From: Chryseobacterium gleum
Lineage (GTDB): Bacteria > Bacteroidota > Bacteroidia > Flavobacteriales_D > Sanyastnellaceae
DNA length: 64,000 nucleotides
NCBI GenBank assembly: GCA_945881835.1
Contig: CAMCVP010000001.1
Span: forward strand, 248,001-312,000
Reading direction: 5' to 3'
Shown: piece after piece, positions 20,151 to 28,292 of the stretch
Position numbering within the stretch: the stretch's first letter is position 1
How the letters are laid out: the number at the start of each line of letters is the position of its first letter
Position numbers and translations under genes: made by a program
The notes under the pieces: generated by a model
What the model was told of the DNA's origin: nothing
Seen by the model: only the letters and a program-made list of their open reading frames with translations
The model's database searches: none

Positions 20151-21017
20151 ATGGAACAAAACCTAATTAAATCAGAAATAGAATCACGAATATTTACCAT
20201 ACGTGGGAGGCAAGTGATACTCGATAGTGATTTGGCGAATTTTTATGGTTCTGAAACGAAGTATATTAACAGAGCTGTCAGCAGAAATATAGATCGGTTT
20301 CCACCAGATTTCGCATTTCAACTGTCGCTAGATGAGTTTGAAAGTTTGAGGTGCCAATTTGGAACCTCAAAGAATTCAAGAGGAGGGCGCCGTTATATGC
20401 CATTCGTATTCACTGAGCAAGGCGTGTCTATGCTCTCTGCTGTTTTGAACACAAATATTGCAATCAAAATCAGCATTCAAATTATTCGGGCATTTGTCGA
20501 CCTCTGCAAATCAAATGCAGATATAAATCTTTTAAATAGTAGGATTGACCGTCTTGAAGCGAAGCAGGTTATATCAGAATCAAAACTGAATAAAGTTCTA
20601 AATGCCCTTGAAGGAAATAATTCACCAAGCAGTGGCATATTCTTCGACGGACAAATTTTTGACGCATATGTCTTTTCAAGCGAACTTATTTCGAGATCAA
20701 AAAAATCAATTGTGCTTATCGATAATTTTATCGATGAAAACACATTATTGCAACTTTCGAAAAGAAGTCAAAAGGTAAATTGCATTATATACACAGAGAG
20801 AATATCAGAGCAATTAAAACTCGACTTGAAGAAGCACAACGCACAATATCCTCCGATTGAAATTCGAATTTTAAAAAGTTCACACGACAGATTTTTAATT
20901 CTTGATGAGAAAGAACTTTATCACATTGGGGCTTCATTGAAAGATTTAGGAAAGCGATGGTTTGCTTTTTCGAGAATGGATGGGCTTGTTAAAGGAATAC
21001 TTAATCACCTTCGGTGA
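20151..21017 (+). CDS. ORF6N-domain protein with C-terminal PLD-like region
   Basis: A 288-residue protein. Residues about 1-110 are an ORF6N (KilA-N-related) DNA-binding domain: IFTIRGRQVILDSDLANFYGSETKYINRAVSRNIDRFPPDFAFQLS, then the FTEQGVSMLSAVL motif. After a coiled region (INLLNSRIDRLEAKQ), the C-terminus (about 165-288) resembles a phospholipase-D-like module: SIVLIDNFIDENTLLQLSKR and HDRFLILDEKELYHIGASLKDLG. There the HxKxxxxD motif reads HxRxxxxD, so catalysis is uncertain. Such proteins are common accessory genes in Bacteroidota, often near phage or mobile DNA. The gene is lone, AT-richer than its neighbours, and flanked on both sides by hairpin arrays. Its last codons are part of the downstream array. 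Confidence 0.88.
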   Translation: MEQNLIKSEIESRIFTIRGRQVILDSDLANFYGSETKYINRAVSRNIDRFPPDFAFQLSLDEFESLRCQFGTSKNSRGGRRYMPFVFTEQGVSMLSAVLNTNIAIKISIQIIRAFVDLCKSNADINLLNSRIDRLEAKQVISESKLNKVLNALEGNNSPSSGIFFDGQIFDAYVFSSELISRSKKSIVLIDNFIDENTLLQLSKRSQKVNCIIYTERISEQLKLDLKKHNAQYPPIEIRILKSSHDRFLILDEKELYHIGASLKDLGKRWFAFSRMDGLVKGILNHLR

Positions 21018-21163
21018 TCAATTCTTCGAATCAATCTTTCAGATCAAGCCTTCGGATCAAACCTTAGGTGAAATCGGAACGATTGATCACCGAAGGTGAT
21101 TGATTGCTTCGCAATTGATTACGAAGTGATTGATCACCAAAGGTGATTGTGAGGACTCCGTCC
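21004..21163. repeat. Mini-hairpin array 3 (about 11 units, CA/TG spacers)
   Basis: Units in order: ATCACC-TTC-GGTGAT (contains the ORF6N stop codon), ATTC-TTC-GAAT, ATCT-TTC-AGAT, AGCC-TTC-GGAT (imperfect), ACC-TTA-GGT, ATCG-GAA-CGAT, ATCACC-GAA-GGTGAT, ATTGC-TTC-GCAAT, ATTAC-GAA-GTGAT (one wobble), ATCACC-AAA-GGTGAT, then GGAC-TCC-GTCC. Spacers are CA before the ATCG-GAA-CGAT unit and TG after it, as in array 1. The first three units match the reverse complement of the end of array 1 in content, with two units swapped. The two arrays are therefore roughly inverted flanks of the gene. Confidence 0.88.
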
Positions 21164-21844
21164 TTACAGCATTTTCAACGATCCCATTCCACCATCCAAT
21201 CCTATAACCTGCCCCGTCATCCAAGAGCTTTTGTTGCTTAAGAGGAAGGTGATGGCTTCGGCAAGATCGTTCGGTTGACCTATTCGGCCTAGCGGATGAC
21301 GCTTGTTAGAGGCTTCGAGTTTTTCGGGCGTGTTGATAAATTTGTCGGCCAATTGCGTTTGCGTAAGCGATGGGGCAACGACGTTCACGCGAATCTTCGG
21401 AGCCAATTCAGCAGCAAGGCTTTTGCCCAATCCTTCCAAAGCTCCTTTCGCCATAGCTACACTCGCGTGAAAGGGCATACCCAATTTCACAGCAACGGTG
21501 CTAATGAACACAATAGAGGCCGACTCTGATTTTTTCAAATAGGGAAGTGCCAACTGCGTCGCCTTCAGCGCGCCGTAGGCATTAATGTTCATGTCGGAAA
21601 GAAACACTTCGTGAGAAATGCGATGAGCCGGAAGTAAATTTATACTACCCGGACAATACACCAATCCGTCTAAAACCAATCCTTCCGGAAGATTCAATGC
21701 ATTATCTTCAATATTCCAAACCAAATTGTTCACCTGAGATGACGCTTCGCGTGAAGTGAAGTAAACTGTATGTCCTTGCGCTTCGAGTAATTCTACCGTA
21801 GCAGCGCCAATGCCCTTCGATCCACCAATAACTAAATAATTCAT
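21164..21844 (-). CDS. SDR-family oxidoreductase with atypical active site
   Basis: A 226-residue Rossmann-fold short-chain dehydrogenase-like protein. The nucleotide-binding motif is LVIGGSKGIGAAT at the N-terminus. The structural motif SIVFISTVAVKLG precedes the active-site region FHASVAMAKGALEGLGKSLAAEL. In that region the usual YxxxK reads VxxxK, so the catalytic tyrosine is replaced. The C-terminal block IGQPNDLAEAITFLLSNKSSWMTGQVIGLDGG is normal. Its start overlaps the folE stop by one base, suggesting a folE-SDR operon and possibly a role in pterin metabolism (inference from position). Related sequences with HASVA-type motifs seem to form a subfamily, so it need not be inactive. Confidence 0.85.
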   Translation of the reverse strand: MNYLVIGGSKGIGAATVELLEAQGHTVYFTSREASSQVNNLVWNIEDNALNLPEGLVLDGLVYCPGSINLLPAHRISHEVFLSDMNINAYGALKATQLALPYLKKSESASIVFISTVAVKLGMPFHASVAMAKGALEGLGKSLAAELAPKIRVNVVAPSLTQTQLADKFINTPEKLEASNKRHPLGRIGQPNDLAEAITFLLSNKSSWMTGQVIGLDGGMGSLKML

Positions 21845-22524
21845 TACTTGTCGAGGTTAACGTATTTCAAAAATTCGTTGCGAGTGGCTTCGTTGTTGAA
21901 AGCACCCGAATAAGATGAGGTAACTGTTGCGCTGTTGAAGTCCTGCACGCCGCGACTGCTCACGCACAAGTGAACGGCGTCTATAAGCACTGCCACATCT
22001 TCTGTTTCCATCACACGCTTTAATTCTTCTGCAATTTGAATGGTTAAGCGCTCTTGTACCTGCGGACGCTTCGCAAAGAATTGCACAATGCGATTCAATT
22101 TCGAAAGTCCAATTACTTTTCCGTTTGAAATGTAAGCCACATGCGCTTTTCCAATGATGGGGACGAAATGGTGCTCGCAGTTCGAATAGAACGTAATGTT
22201 ACGTTCCACCAACATTTCCTTGTATTGGTATTTGTTTTCGAAAAGTTTAACCGCTGGTTTGTTTTCCGGATTCAATCCTGAAAAAATTTCCTTCACGTAC
22301 ATTTTCGCCACGCGATGCGGCGTGCCCTGAAGCGAGTCGTCGGTTAAATCGAGCCCCATGATGTTCATGATGTCCCTGAACTTATCTTCAATTTGTGCAA
22401 TTTTTTCTTCGTCGCTCAATAAGAATGCATCTTCACGCATAGGAGTCTCAATCGTGGTCATCACGTGTTGATCTCCCATTTCTTCAATCTGGATAGCTAT
22501 TAGCTCTTTTTCTGTCTGTATCAT
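21844..22524 (-). CDS. folE: GTP cyclohydrolase I
   Basis: Converts GTP to 7,8-dihydroneopterin triphosphate, feeding folate and 7-deazaguanine (queuosine) synthesis. The 226-residue enzyme has the family motifs DDSLQGTPHRVAKMYVKEIFSGL, the zinc and active-site segment ITFYSNCEHHFVPIIGKAHVAYI, GLSKLNRIVQFFAKRPQVQERLT, and the C-terminal HLCVSSRGVQDFNSATVTSSYSGAF. The N-terminal 30 residues are variable. The window also encodes QueE at 59.3 kb, a downstream user of the same pathway. It is divergent from the APC permease. Confidence 0.96.
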   Translation of the reverse strand: MIQTEKELIAIQIEEMGDQHVMTTIETPMREDAFLLSDEEKIAQIEDKFRDIMNIMGLDLTDDSLQGTPHRVAKMYVKEIFSGLNPENKPAVKLFENKYQYKEMLVERNITFYSNCEHHFVPIIGKAHVAYISNGKVIGLSKLNRIVQFFAKRPQVQERLTIQIAEELKRVMETEDVAVLIDAVHLCVSSRGVQDFNSATVTSSYSGAFNNEATRNEFLKYVNLDK

Positions 22525-22556
22525 TCCTGTTTGTTATAAAGTTTAAACCACTTAAA

Positions 22557-22585
22557 TTGAACTTTGTTCGAATCCATTATATTTG
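22557..22585 (+). promoter_or_regulatory. Promoter of the APC permease
   Basis: TTG, 18 bp, then TATATTTG (22578-22585), a close match to the Bacteroidota TTG-N19-TAnnTTTG promoter. Transcription would start about 18 bp before the ATG at 22608. Confidence 0.7.
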
Positions 22586-22607
22586 TGCAATACCTAAACC
22601 TTGTAAT

Positions 22608-24188
22608 ATGTCACTTTGGAGGAAAAAAGATTTAGCCGCAATGCTAGCAGATGCAGAAGGCGGAGAGAAATCGTTAAAGAGAACGTTGGGCGCCTTTCAG
22701 TTGGTTGCTCTTGGAGTGGGCGCCATTATCGGTGCTGGATTGTTTGTTAGAACTGCTGCCGCTGCCGCAGAAGCTTCTGGAAATGGTGTAACCCTTTCCT
22801 TTATTGTTGCAGCCATTGGTTGTGCGTTCGCAGGTCTATGCTACGCAGAATTCGCAGCCATGATTCCTATTTCAGGAAGTGCTTACGCTTATTCTTTCGT
22901 AACCATGGGAGAATTAGTTGCCTGGATCATCGGATGGGCATTGGTTATGGAATACGCATTGGGCGCGGCTACCGTGTCTATCGCTTGGAGCGAATACTTG
23001 AATAATTTATTTGGAGGAACCATACCTTACGAATGGTGCCACTCGCCGTTTGAGAGTATCAAATACTTGACAGGAGACGCTATGAATCAAGCAATCGCTT
23101 TGATTCCTGATTTGTCGAAGTCTGTTCACCACGGAAAAGTTATTTTGTCTGCAGAGCAGATGGAGAAACTTCCAACGTTAGCAGGTTCTGTTCAAACGTC
23201 ATCGGGAATTATCAACGCTCCGGCATTGTTAATCCTGTTTATGTTGACTTTGCTTCTTATTAAAGGAACCAAAGAATCTGCTTTCGTAAACGCCATTATC
23301 GTATTCTTGAAGGTGGCTATTGTATTGGTGTTCATTGCTATCGGATGGCAGTTCATTAATCCAGAGCACTATACCCCTTATCTTATCCCAGAGGGAGTGA
23401 AAGGACATGAAGGATTCTTCGATTGGGGATGGGGCGGTGTTTTAGGTGGAGCAGGAATTGTATTCTTCGCATTCATCGGATTCGATGCGGTTTCGACTGC
23501 TGCGCAAGAAGCGAAGAATCCAAAACGCGATATGCCAATTGGAATTCTAGGTTCGCTAGTGGTGTGTACCATTTTGTACATTCTCTTCGGTCACGTCCTT
23601 ACAGGTGTTGCACCTTGGTCAGACTTCGGTGATCCTGCTTTAGGAAAAGAAGCGTCTGTTACATACACCATTAGCACGTACATGAAGGGTTACGAGTGGT
23701 TGGCAACAACCGTGAACGTGGCTATCCTAGCCGGTTTCTCGAGTGTAATCTTAGTTATGTTAATGGGACAAAGTCGCGTGTTCTACTCTATGAGTAACGA
23801 TGGTTTGTTGCCAAAGGCATTCGGAGAGTTACACCCACGTTTCAACACGCCTTACAAAGCAAACTGGATACTATTCGTATTCGTTGGATTGTTCGCTGCT
23901 TTCGTACCCGGAAGTGTTGCGGGTGATTTAACCTCATTTGGAACCCTATTCGCTTTCATTCTTGTGAGCGCTGGTGTTTGGATTATGCGTGTGAAGAATC
24001 CTGAATTTGTTCGTCCATTCAAAACCCCATTGGTTCCATTGGTTCCAATCTTAGGCATTTTGGTTTGTACAGCAATGATTGCATCGCTCGATTTGCAAAC
24101 ATTGAAAGTTGCAGCTATTTGGATGGCAGTTGGATTGTTGATCTACTTCGGTTATTCAAGAAAGAACTCGCACCTTCATAAAAAGTAA
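22608..24188 (+). CDS. APC-superfamily amino acid permease
   Basis: A 526-residue transporter with about 12-14 transmembrane segments, of the cationic amino acid transporter (CAT/YfnA-like) type. Helix 1 carries the substrate-binding motif GVGAIIGAGLFVRTAAAAAEASGNGVTLSF. The later FIGFDAVSTAAQEAKNPKRDMPIGILGSL motif and the LMGQSRVFYSMSNDGLLPKAFGELHPRFNTPY block are diagnostic. It probably imports an amino acid, but the substrate is not assignable. The ORF track adds 17 residues from a TTG; the ATG at 22608 (MSLWRKKDLAAML) fits the promoter and family. It ends in a strong terminator. Confidence 0.93.
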   Translation: MSLWRKKDLAAMLADAEGGEKSLKRTLGAFQLVALGVGAIIGAGLFVRTAAAAAEASGNGVTLSFIVAAIGCAFAGLCYAEFAAMIPISGSAYAYSFVTMGELVAWIIGWALVMEYALGAATVSIAWSEYLNNLFGGTIPYEWCHSPFESIKYLTGDAMNQAIALIPDLSKSVHHGKVILSAEQMEKLPTLAGSVQTSSGIINAPALLILFMLTLLLIKGTKESAFVNAIIVFLKVAIVLVFIAIGWQFINPEHYTPYLIPEGVKGHEGFFDWGWGGVLGGAGIVFFAFIGFDAVSTAAQEAKNPKRDMPIGILGSLVVCTILYILFGHVLTGVAPWSDFGDPALGKEASVTYTISTYMKGYEWLATTVNVAILAGFSSVILVMLMGQSRVFYSMSNDGLLPKAFGELHPRFNTPYKANWILFVFVGLFAAFVPGSVAGDLTSFGTLFAFILVSAGVWIMRVKNPEFVRPFKTPLVPLVPILGILVCTAMIASLDLQTLKVAAIWMAVGLLIYFGYSRKNSHLHKK

Positions 24189-24207
24189 TGAAGGATATGT
24201 TGAATTG

Positions 24208-24235
24208 AAAAGAGCAGCTTCGGCTGCTCTTTTTT
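24208..24235 (+). terminator. Intrinsic terminator after the permease
   Basis: Stem AAAAGAGCAGC / GCTGCTCTTTT with a TTCG tetraloop and a T-run, 20 bp past the permease stop. Confidence 0.92.
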
Positions 24236-24256
24236 GTTTGTAGAATATCTTGAACA

Positions 24257-24290
24257 TTAAAAAGCCCGGAACGTTTTCCGGGCTTTTTAA
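24257..24290. terminator. Second, bidirectional hairpin terminator
   Basis: A perfect 15-bp stem (TTAAAAAGCCCGGAA / TTCCGGGCTTTTTAA) around a 4-nt loop, with A/T-runs on both sides. It can terminate in either direction, so it probably also serves the convergent FG-GAP protein gene. Confidence 0.9.
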
Positions 24291-24377
24291 TACCTTAACC
24301 TAAACCTTAACTAAAACTGTGTAACGAAAGAATATCGTTATGGTAGTTATAACGCATGAGATTTAAAAAGGTTGCAA

Positions 24378-26891
24378 TTATTTTGAAATAATCCATTTAT
24401 TTTTTTCAGACCGAAGAATGATTATCCCGTTTTTAGAAACAGGAATCACTTCAAACGGCTGTAAATACGGGGTTTTATAGAGAAGCTGTCCAACTTCATT
24501 GTATATGCAAAAATTGTGTAGCGCGCAATCTCCGGAGAAGAATATCCCTTCGGAATTTGAATGCCATTGAATGGATTCCCCTTCTTCTTCTATTCCAGTT
24601 AGTACAAACGAGTTCTCGTATACACAGCCGAAGCCGTCCGTAATTAGAGCACTTATTTCAGTTGTGTCTGTCCAGAAATAGGAGGTGCCATTGGTTCCAT
24701 CGCTCCAAACACATTCATAAGGATCGAATGCTCCAGTTATGGAAAGCAACAATTCTGAAGTAGGAACAGATGGAATGATTGAAGAAGTGATACTTGGTGG
24801 CACAACTTCTTGAATGCTGAACGTGGTGTCTATCCAACAACCGTTTGAAGTAGTTGCCGAAATGGAATAATCTCCCGCAAACAACGCGGTGTTGGGTTCA
24901 ATGGAATTCCAAATGATTGGGGCAGTTGCATTCAACACAGTCGGACTGAAAACAAGACTACTGTCGATACAAACAAGATTTCCAACATTGAAATGAATCT
25001 GAGTCGAGTCGAGGAGCCCAATGCTAAATGCAGCGTCTACTTCACAAACGGTGTTGTAGGTAATGGGATATTGATATTCGCCTGGAAACAATCCCGAGTA
25101 GTTTCGAATCTCCAGTGTATCTCCTTCAGCATTTAATAGATAAACATTCGCAGACCCATTGCCATCACCCAAACAAATTGCCGAGTTGGTTGAAACCACA
25201 ATTACGGGATCAATAGGCAGCTCGGGAAGAGAGGCACTTAAATTAATTCGATGTCCGTATCCGGTTCCTACACTAGCCGTTATTGTGGAAGTGTTGAATG
25301 TTGTGGTTGAAGAAGTTTGGTTGTTCGACCAAATGACATCGGGCCAATTCAACAGTGAAGCAGTAGCGGGATCTCCCGGACATGCGCCTGGTGCAGTTTG
25401 TATTTCAGGAACAGTCTCTGCTTCTGTAAGCACTTGAAGTTGATTGGAATTCAAATTGTAATAATGATCGACCACACCGCTGGGCCAAACCAAAATGAGC
25501 GAGTCTATGGTTAAAGATTGTCCGAGTCCGATAATGATGTTCTGACTGTTTTGTCCCAAGTAATTTCCAGCACTCATGGTATAACCTGAAACCAAAGATG
25601 AGTCGAAGTATGCAGTGTACTTCGTTCCGAAACCGTTGCGGTTACTCAGTCTTCCAGCCAATCTGAATTTGAAATAGCGGTTGTTCGATTCAGAGGTGTT
25701 TTCGTAAATGAAATGATTCGTGGCATTTTCAAGCGCGGAGACACTGCCGTTCGACTCCGGAGTAATAACCAAGTCACTGAATCCATCGTTATTGAAATCG
25801 CCTTTGGCACTGGCGTAATAGCCCGACTCTAAACTGGTGAGGTTTGGGCATTCTAGATCTTCGAGCATGCCTTGGTTGTTCTTGAAATATTTGTTGTTGA
25901 GGATCCCGAAAATATCGTATCCCCCTCTTGTGCAGACGAAGAGGTCGCTCCAAGAATCATTGTCTTCATCTATCCACAGACCCGACCAACTTTCAAGATT
26001 GTATTCAAGGGGCTGTGTGCTAGTAATATCGTTGAAGAACCCTGTGCCATCATTTTGTAGCAGGAAGTTGGGCACAAAGGGACTGTTACTTATGAATAGA
26101 TCCATATCTCCGTCTCTGTCGAAATCTTCCCAAGAGTTACTCATGGCGTCAGCAAGTACCACAAGGTTTTGCTGCATTGCAAATTCTGTGGGGGTGCTAG
26201 TGTTGAATCCATACAATTCATTGTCGAATTGATGGTCATTAACGATATACAGTTCAGGGAACAAGTCGTTGTTAACGTCTATCCAACAAGGCTGAAAGGA
26301 AGGGTTCGTATTGTTATTTATTACAGGAAAATTGAGAGGGTTGAAACCAGTTCCTGCATCATTTACATAAATTCTGTTGGGTGTGTAATAGGAATAATTT
26401 GCAACGGCAACATCCAGAAATCCATCGCGATTCAAATCGCCCAGCGCAACGCCAATGCTTCCGTCATTGGGCATAAACGGATTCTCAAGGCCAATGAAGA
26501 CTTGCTGAAAAGTGCTACTGCCCGCGCCAAGGAACAGTTGGGGTTCCGCATCGTATCGGGTAACCACAAGATCATTGAAGCCGTCTTCGTTAATATCTCC
26601 CCAAACACAGCTCTTCGCGTTCTTGGTGTTTTTGAAATTGTAGGTGAATACAAATTGTCCGAGTACATTGCGGTAATAGCGCGTATCTCCAGTGTCGGTG
26701 CACAGTGTCAAATCGTCCCAGCCGTCTTCGTCCACATCGAAAAAACTTACACCCGACCCGAAGTAGTTTTCATAAATCAGAGGAATGTCTCCGACAAACG
26801 GTTTGACATTGGTAAATGGAAGGGTCTGCGCAAAAGACGATAGGCTTAAAACCAAGAATATTGAAAGGACTTTAACGTGAAGAAAGCGCAT
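24378..26891 (-). CDS. Secreted FG-GAP/VCBS-repeat protein with ASPIC/UnbV domain
   Basis: An 837-residue exported protein with a signal peptide at residues 1-21 (ending LSSFAQ). At least seven calcium-binding-type FG-GAP/VCBS repeats follow, with the D.(D/N).DG..DL pattern: VDEDGWDDLTL, INEDGFNDLVV, LNRDGFLDVAV, FDRDGDMDLFI, FNNDGFSDLVI and others. An ASPIC/UnbV domain (RNGFGTKYTAYFDSS…IIIGLGQSLTIDSLILVWPSG) lies near residue 410-480. Cysteine-containing SprB-like segments follow, and a short C-terminal region may be a divergent T9SS tail. Likely extracellular, binding a polymer or surface. It precedes a secreted DUF-type gene. Confidence 0.85.
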   Translation of the reverse strand: MRFLHVKVLSIFLVLSLSSFAQTLPFTNVKPFVGDIPLIYENYFGSGVSFFDVDEDGWDDLTLCTDTGDTRYYRNVLGQFVFTYNFKNTKNAKSCVWGDINEDGFNDLVVTRYDAEPQLFLGAGSSTFQQVFIGLENPFMPNDGSIGVALGDLNRDGFLDVAVANYSYYTPNRIYVNDAGTGFNPLNFPVINNNTNPSFQPCWIDVNNDLFPELYIVNDHQFDNELYGFNTSTPTEFAMQQNLVVLADAMSNSWEDFDRDGDMDLFISNSPFVPNFLLQNDGTGFFNDITSTQPLEYNLESWSGLWIDEDNDSWSDLFVCTRGGYDIFGILNNKYFKNNQGMLEDLECPNLTSLESGYYASAKGDFNNDGFSDLVITPESNGSVSALENATNHFIYENTSESNNRYFKFRLAGRLSNRNGFGTKYTAYFDSSLVSGYTMSAGNYLGQNSQNIIIGLGQSLTIDSLILVWPSGVVDHYYNLNSNQLQVLTEAETVPEIQTAPGACPGDPATASLLNWPDVIWSNNQTSSTTTFNTSTITASVGTGYGHRINLSASLPELPIDPVIVVSTNSAICLGDGNGSANVYLLNAEGDTLEIRNYSGLFPGEYQYPITYNTVCEVDAAFSIGLLDSTQIHFNVGNLVCIDSSLVFSPTVLNATAPIIWNSIEPNTALFAGDYSISATTSNGCWIDTTFSIQEVVPPSITSSIIPSVPTSELLLSITGAFDPYECVWSDGTNGTSYFWTDTTEISALITDGFGCVYENSFVLTGIEEEGESIQWHSNSEGIFFSGDCALHNFCIYNEVGQLLYKTPYLQPFEVIPVSKNGIIILRSEKNKWIISK

Positions 26892-26909
26892 CGTTCAGTT
26901 GTTCTTAAT

Positions 26910-28169
26910 TTATGTCTTTTGCTTTTCGCGCTTTGCAGCGGGGAAAAGAATGTTGTTTAAGATAAGTCTGTAGCCCGGAGAATTCGGATGCAACGAAAGG
27001 TCTGTAGGCGGATCTCCCACGCGGTGCTGGTAATCTTCAGGGTCATGTCCGCCGTAATAGGTCCATTGCCCTTGGCCCAATTCGCCGTGCACATATTTCG
27101 CGCATTTGATGTTCTTCGATTCACCCATAATGGTGACTTCGCTTTTAATATACCCTTCACGGAAGGAAGTCGTTTGTCCCATGAATCCGTGTATCACCTG
27201 CGTGTGGTTCTGCGTAAGTATAGTTGGAATGATATCCCACTTCGCAGAAAAATCGAAGAGTGTGAAGAAGTCGTTTTCCTCTTTCACCTTCAAATGATCT
27301 TCTGTTCCGTCTATGTTTGAAAACTCATAGACCATTGGGTCTTTAATGATGTTGTAATTCTGGAAAGCGAAGCCTTGCGTGAAGTTGAGTTTCTTTTGCG
27401 CATTCGGATCACTGGGGTCTCCGTCGAATACGCTTTCCACCATGTCTGTTCCTTGAGCAGCCAAGGCAATGTCATAGGAATCTGTTCCGCTACACATGGT
27501 AAATAGAAATCCTCCCCCTAAAACAAAGTTCTTAATAGTCACAGCAACTGCACGCTTCATTTCAGAGACCTTGTTAAATCCGAGTTTCGCTGCGGTGGCT
27601 TCTTGGTTTCGAACTTCGTCTCTATACCACGGAGCCATGTTGTAAGCGCCGTAGAATTTTCCATATTGACCTGTGAAGTCTTCGTGGTGCAAGTGAAGCC
27701 AATCGTATTCAGGAAGTTTTCCGGTTATAATTTCTTCATCGTAAATACTCGTGTACGGAATTTCAGCATAGGTAAGGACTAGCGTTACCGCATCGTCCCA
27801 AGGCTGCTTGCCTTGCGGAGTGTACACTGCAATCTTCGGAGCCACTTCCAACTTCACCTTTTCCATGTTTACTTCCGGATCGGCTATTTCTTGATAAATG
27901 GCTTGAACTTGTGCATCTGCAATGACTTGAAAACTTACCCCGCGCTCGGTACACTTCTTTTGAATGGACGGAATGTTTTCCATCAGAAAACTTCCGCCAC
28001 GGTAATTCAACAACCATTCAATGGGTAGCTTCTGTTCCAAAACCCAGTAGGCTATGCCGTAGGATTTAATGTGGTTCTGCTGCGATTCGTCCATTGGAAT
28101 AAGCAACATGCCCGCAAAGCAGGAGTTTCCCAAAAGGGCTAAAGCCAATATGACAAGTAATTTGCGCAT
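26910..28169 (-). CDS. Conserved exported protein (often labelled asparagine synthetase B)
   Basis: A 419-residue protein with a signal peptide (MRKLLVILALALLGNSCFAG). The body has blocks such as LLIPMDESQQNHIKSYGIAYWVLEQKLPIEWLLNYRGGSF, DWLHLHHEDFTGQYGKFY and HGELGQGQWTYYGGHDPEDYQHRVGDPPTDLSLHPNSPGYRLILNNILFPAAK. Bacteroidota homologues are usually annotated asparagine synthetase B, but I see neither an N-terminal glutaminase cysteine nor the synthetase PP-loop, and the protein is exported. The function is therefore unknown. The HHEDF, GGHDPEDYQH and SGT segments could be active-site parts of a GATase- or ThuA-like fold (inference). Confidence 0.8.
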   Translation of the reverse strand: MRKLLVILALALLGNSCFAGMLLIPMDESQQNHIKSYGIAYWVLEQKLPIEWLLNYRGGSFLMENIPSIQKKCTERGVSFQVIADAQVQAIYQEIADPEVNMEKVKLEVAPKIAVYTPQGKQPWDDAVTLVLTYAEIPYTSIYDEEIITGKLPEYDWLHLHHEDFTGQYGKFYGAYNMAPWYRDEVRNQEATAAKLGFNKVSEMKRAVAVTIKNFVLGGGFLFTMCSGTDSYDIALAAQGTDMVESVFDGDPSDPNAQKKLNFTQGFAFQNYNIIKDPMVYEFSNIDGTEDHLKVKEENDFFTLFDFSAKWDIIPTILTQNHTQVIHGFMGQTTSFREGYIKSEVTIMGESKNIKCAKYVHGELGQGQWTYYGGHDPEDYQHRVGDPPTDLSLHPNSPGYRLILNNILFPAAKREKQKT

Positions 28170-28242
28170 GCTTCAAAGATACTCACGACGAAGAACAACG
28201 CAAGACCTAAAAAATTGTGTGTGCTTTTGGTTGAAAAGTCGG

Positions 28243-28274
28243 TTTGACCTTCCTGCTTCGAATGGCTAACTTTG
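28243..28274 (+). promoter_or_regulatory. Promoter of the transaldolase gene
   Basis: TTTG (28243-28246), 20 bp, then TAACTTTG (28267-28274), ending 18 bp before the ATG at 28293. This is a good match to the Bacteroidota promoter pattern. Confidence 0.7.
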
Positions 28275-28292
28275 CAAAAAAATAATTACACC

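Noticed and set aside
25837-26843. Plus-strand ORFs of 131 and 224 residues opposite the FG-GAP gene
   Set aside because: They are antisense to calcium-binding repeats that read clearly on the minus strand.
26910-28169. Asparagine synthetase B as a functional call
   Set aside because: No glutaminase nucleophile at position 2 and no synthetase nucleotide motif, and the protein has a signal peptide; kept as a conserved exported protein.
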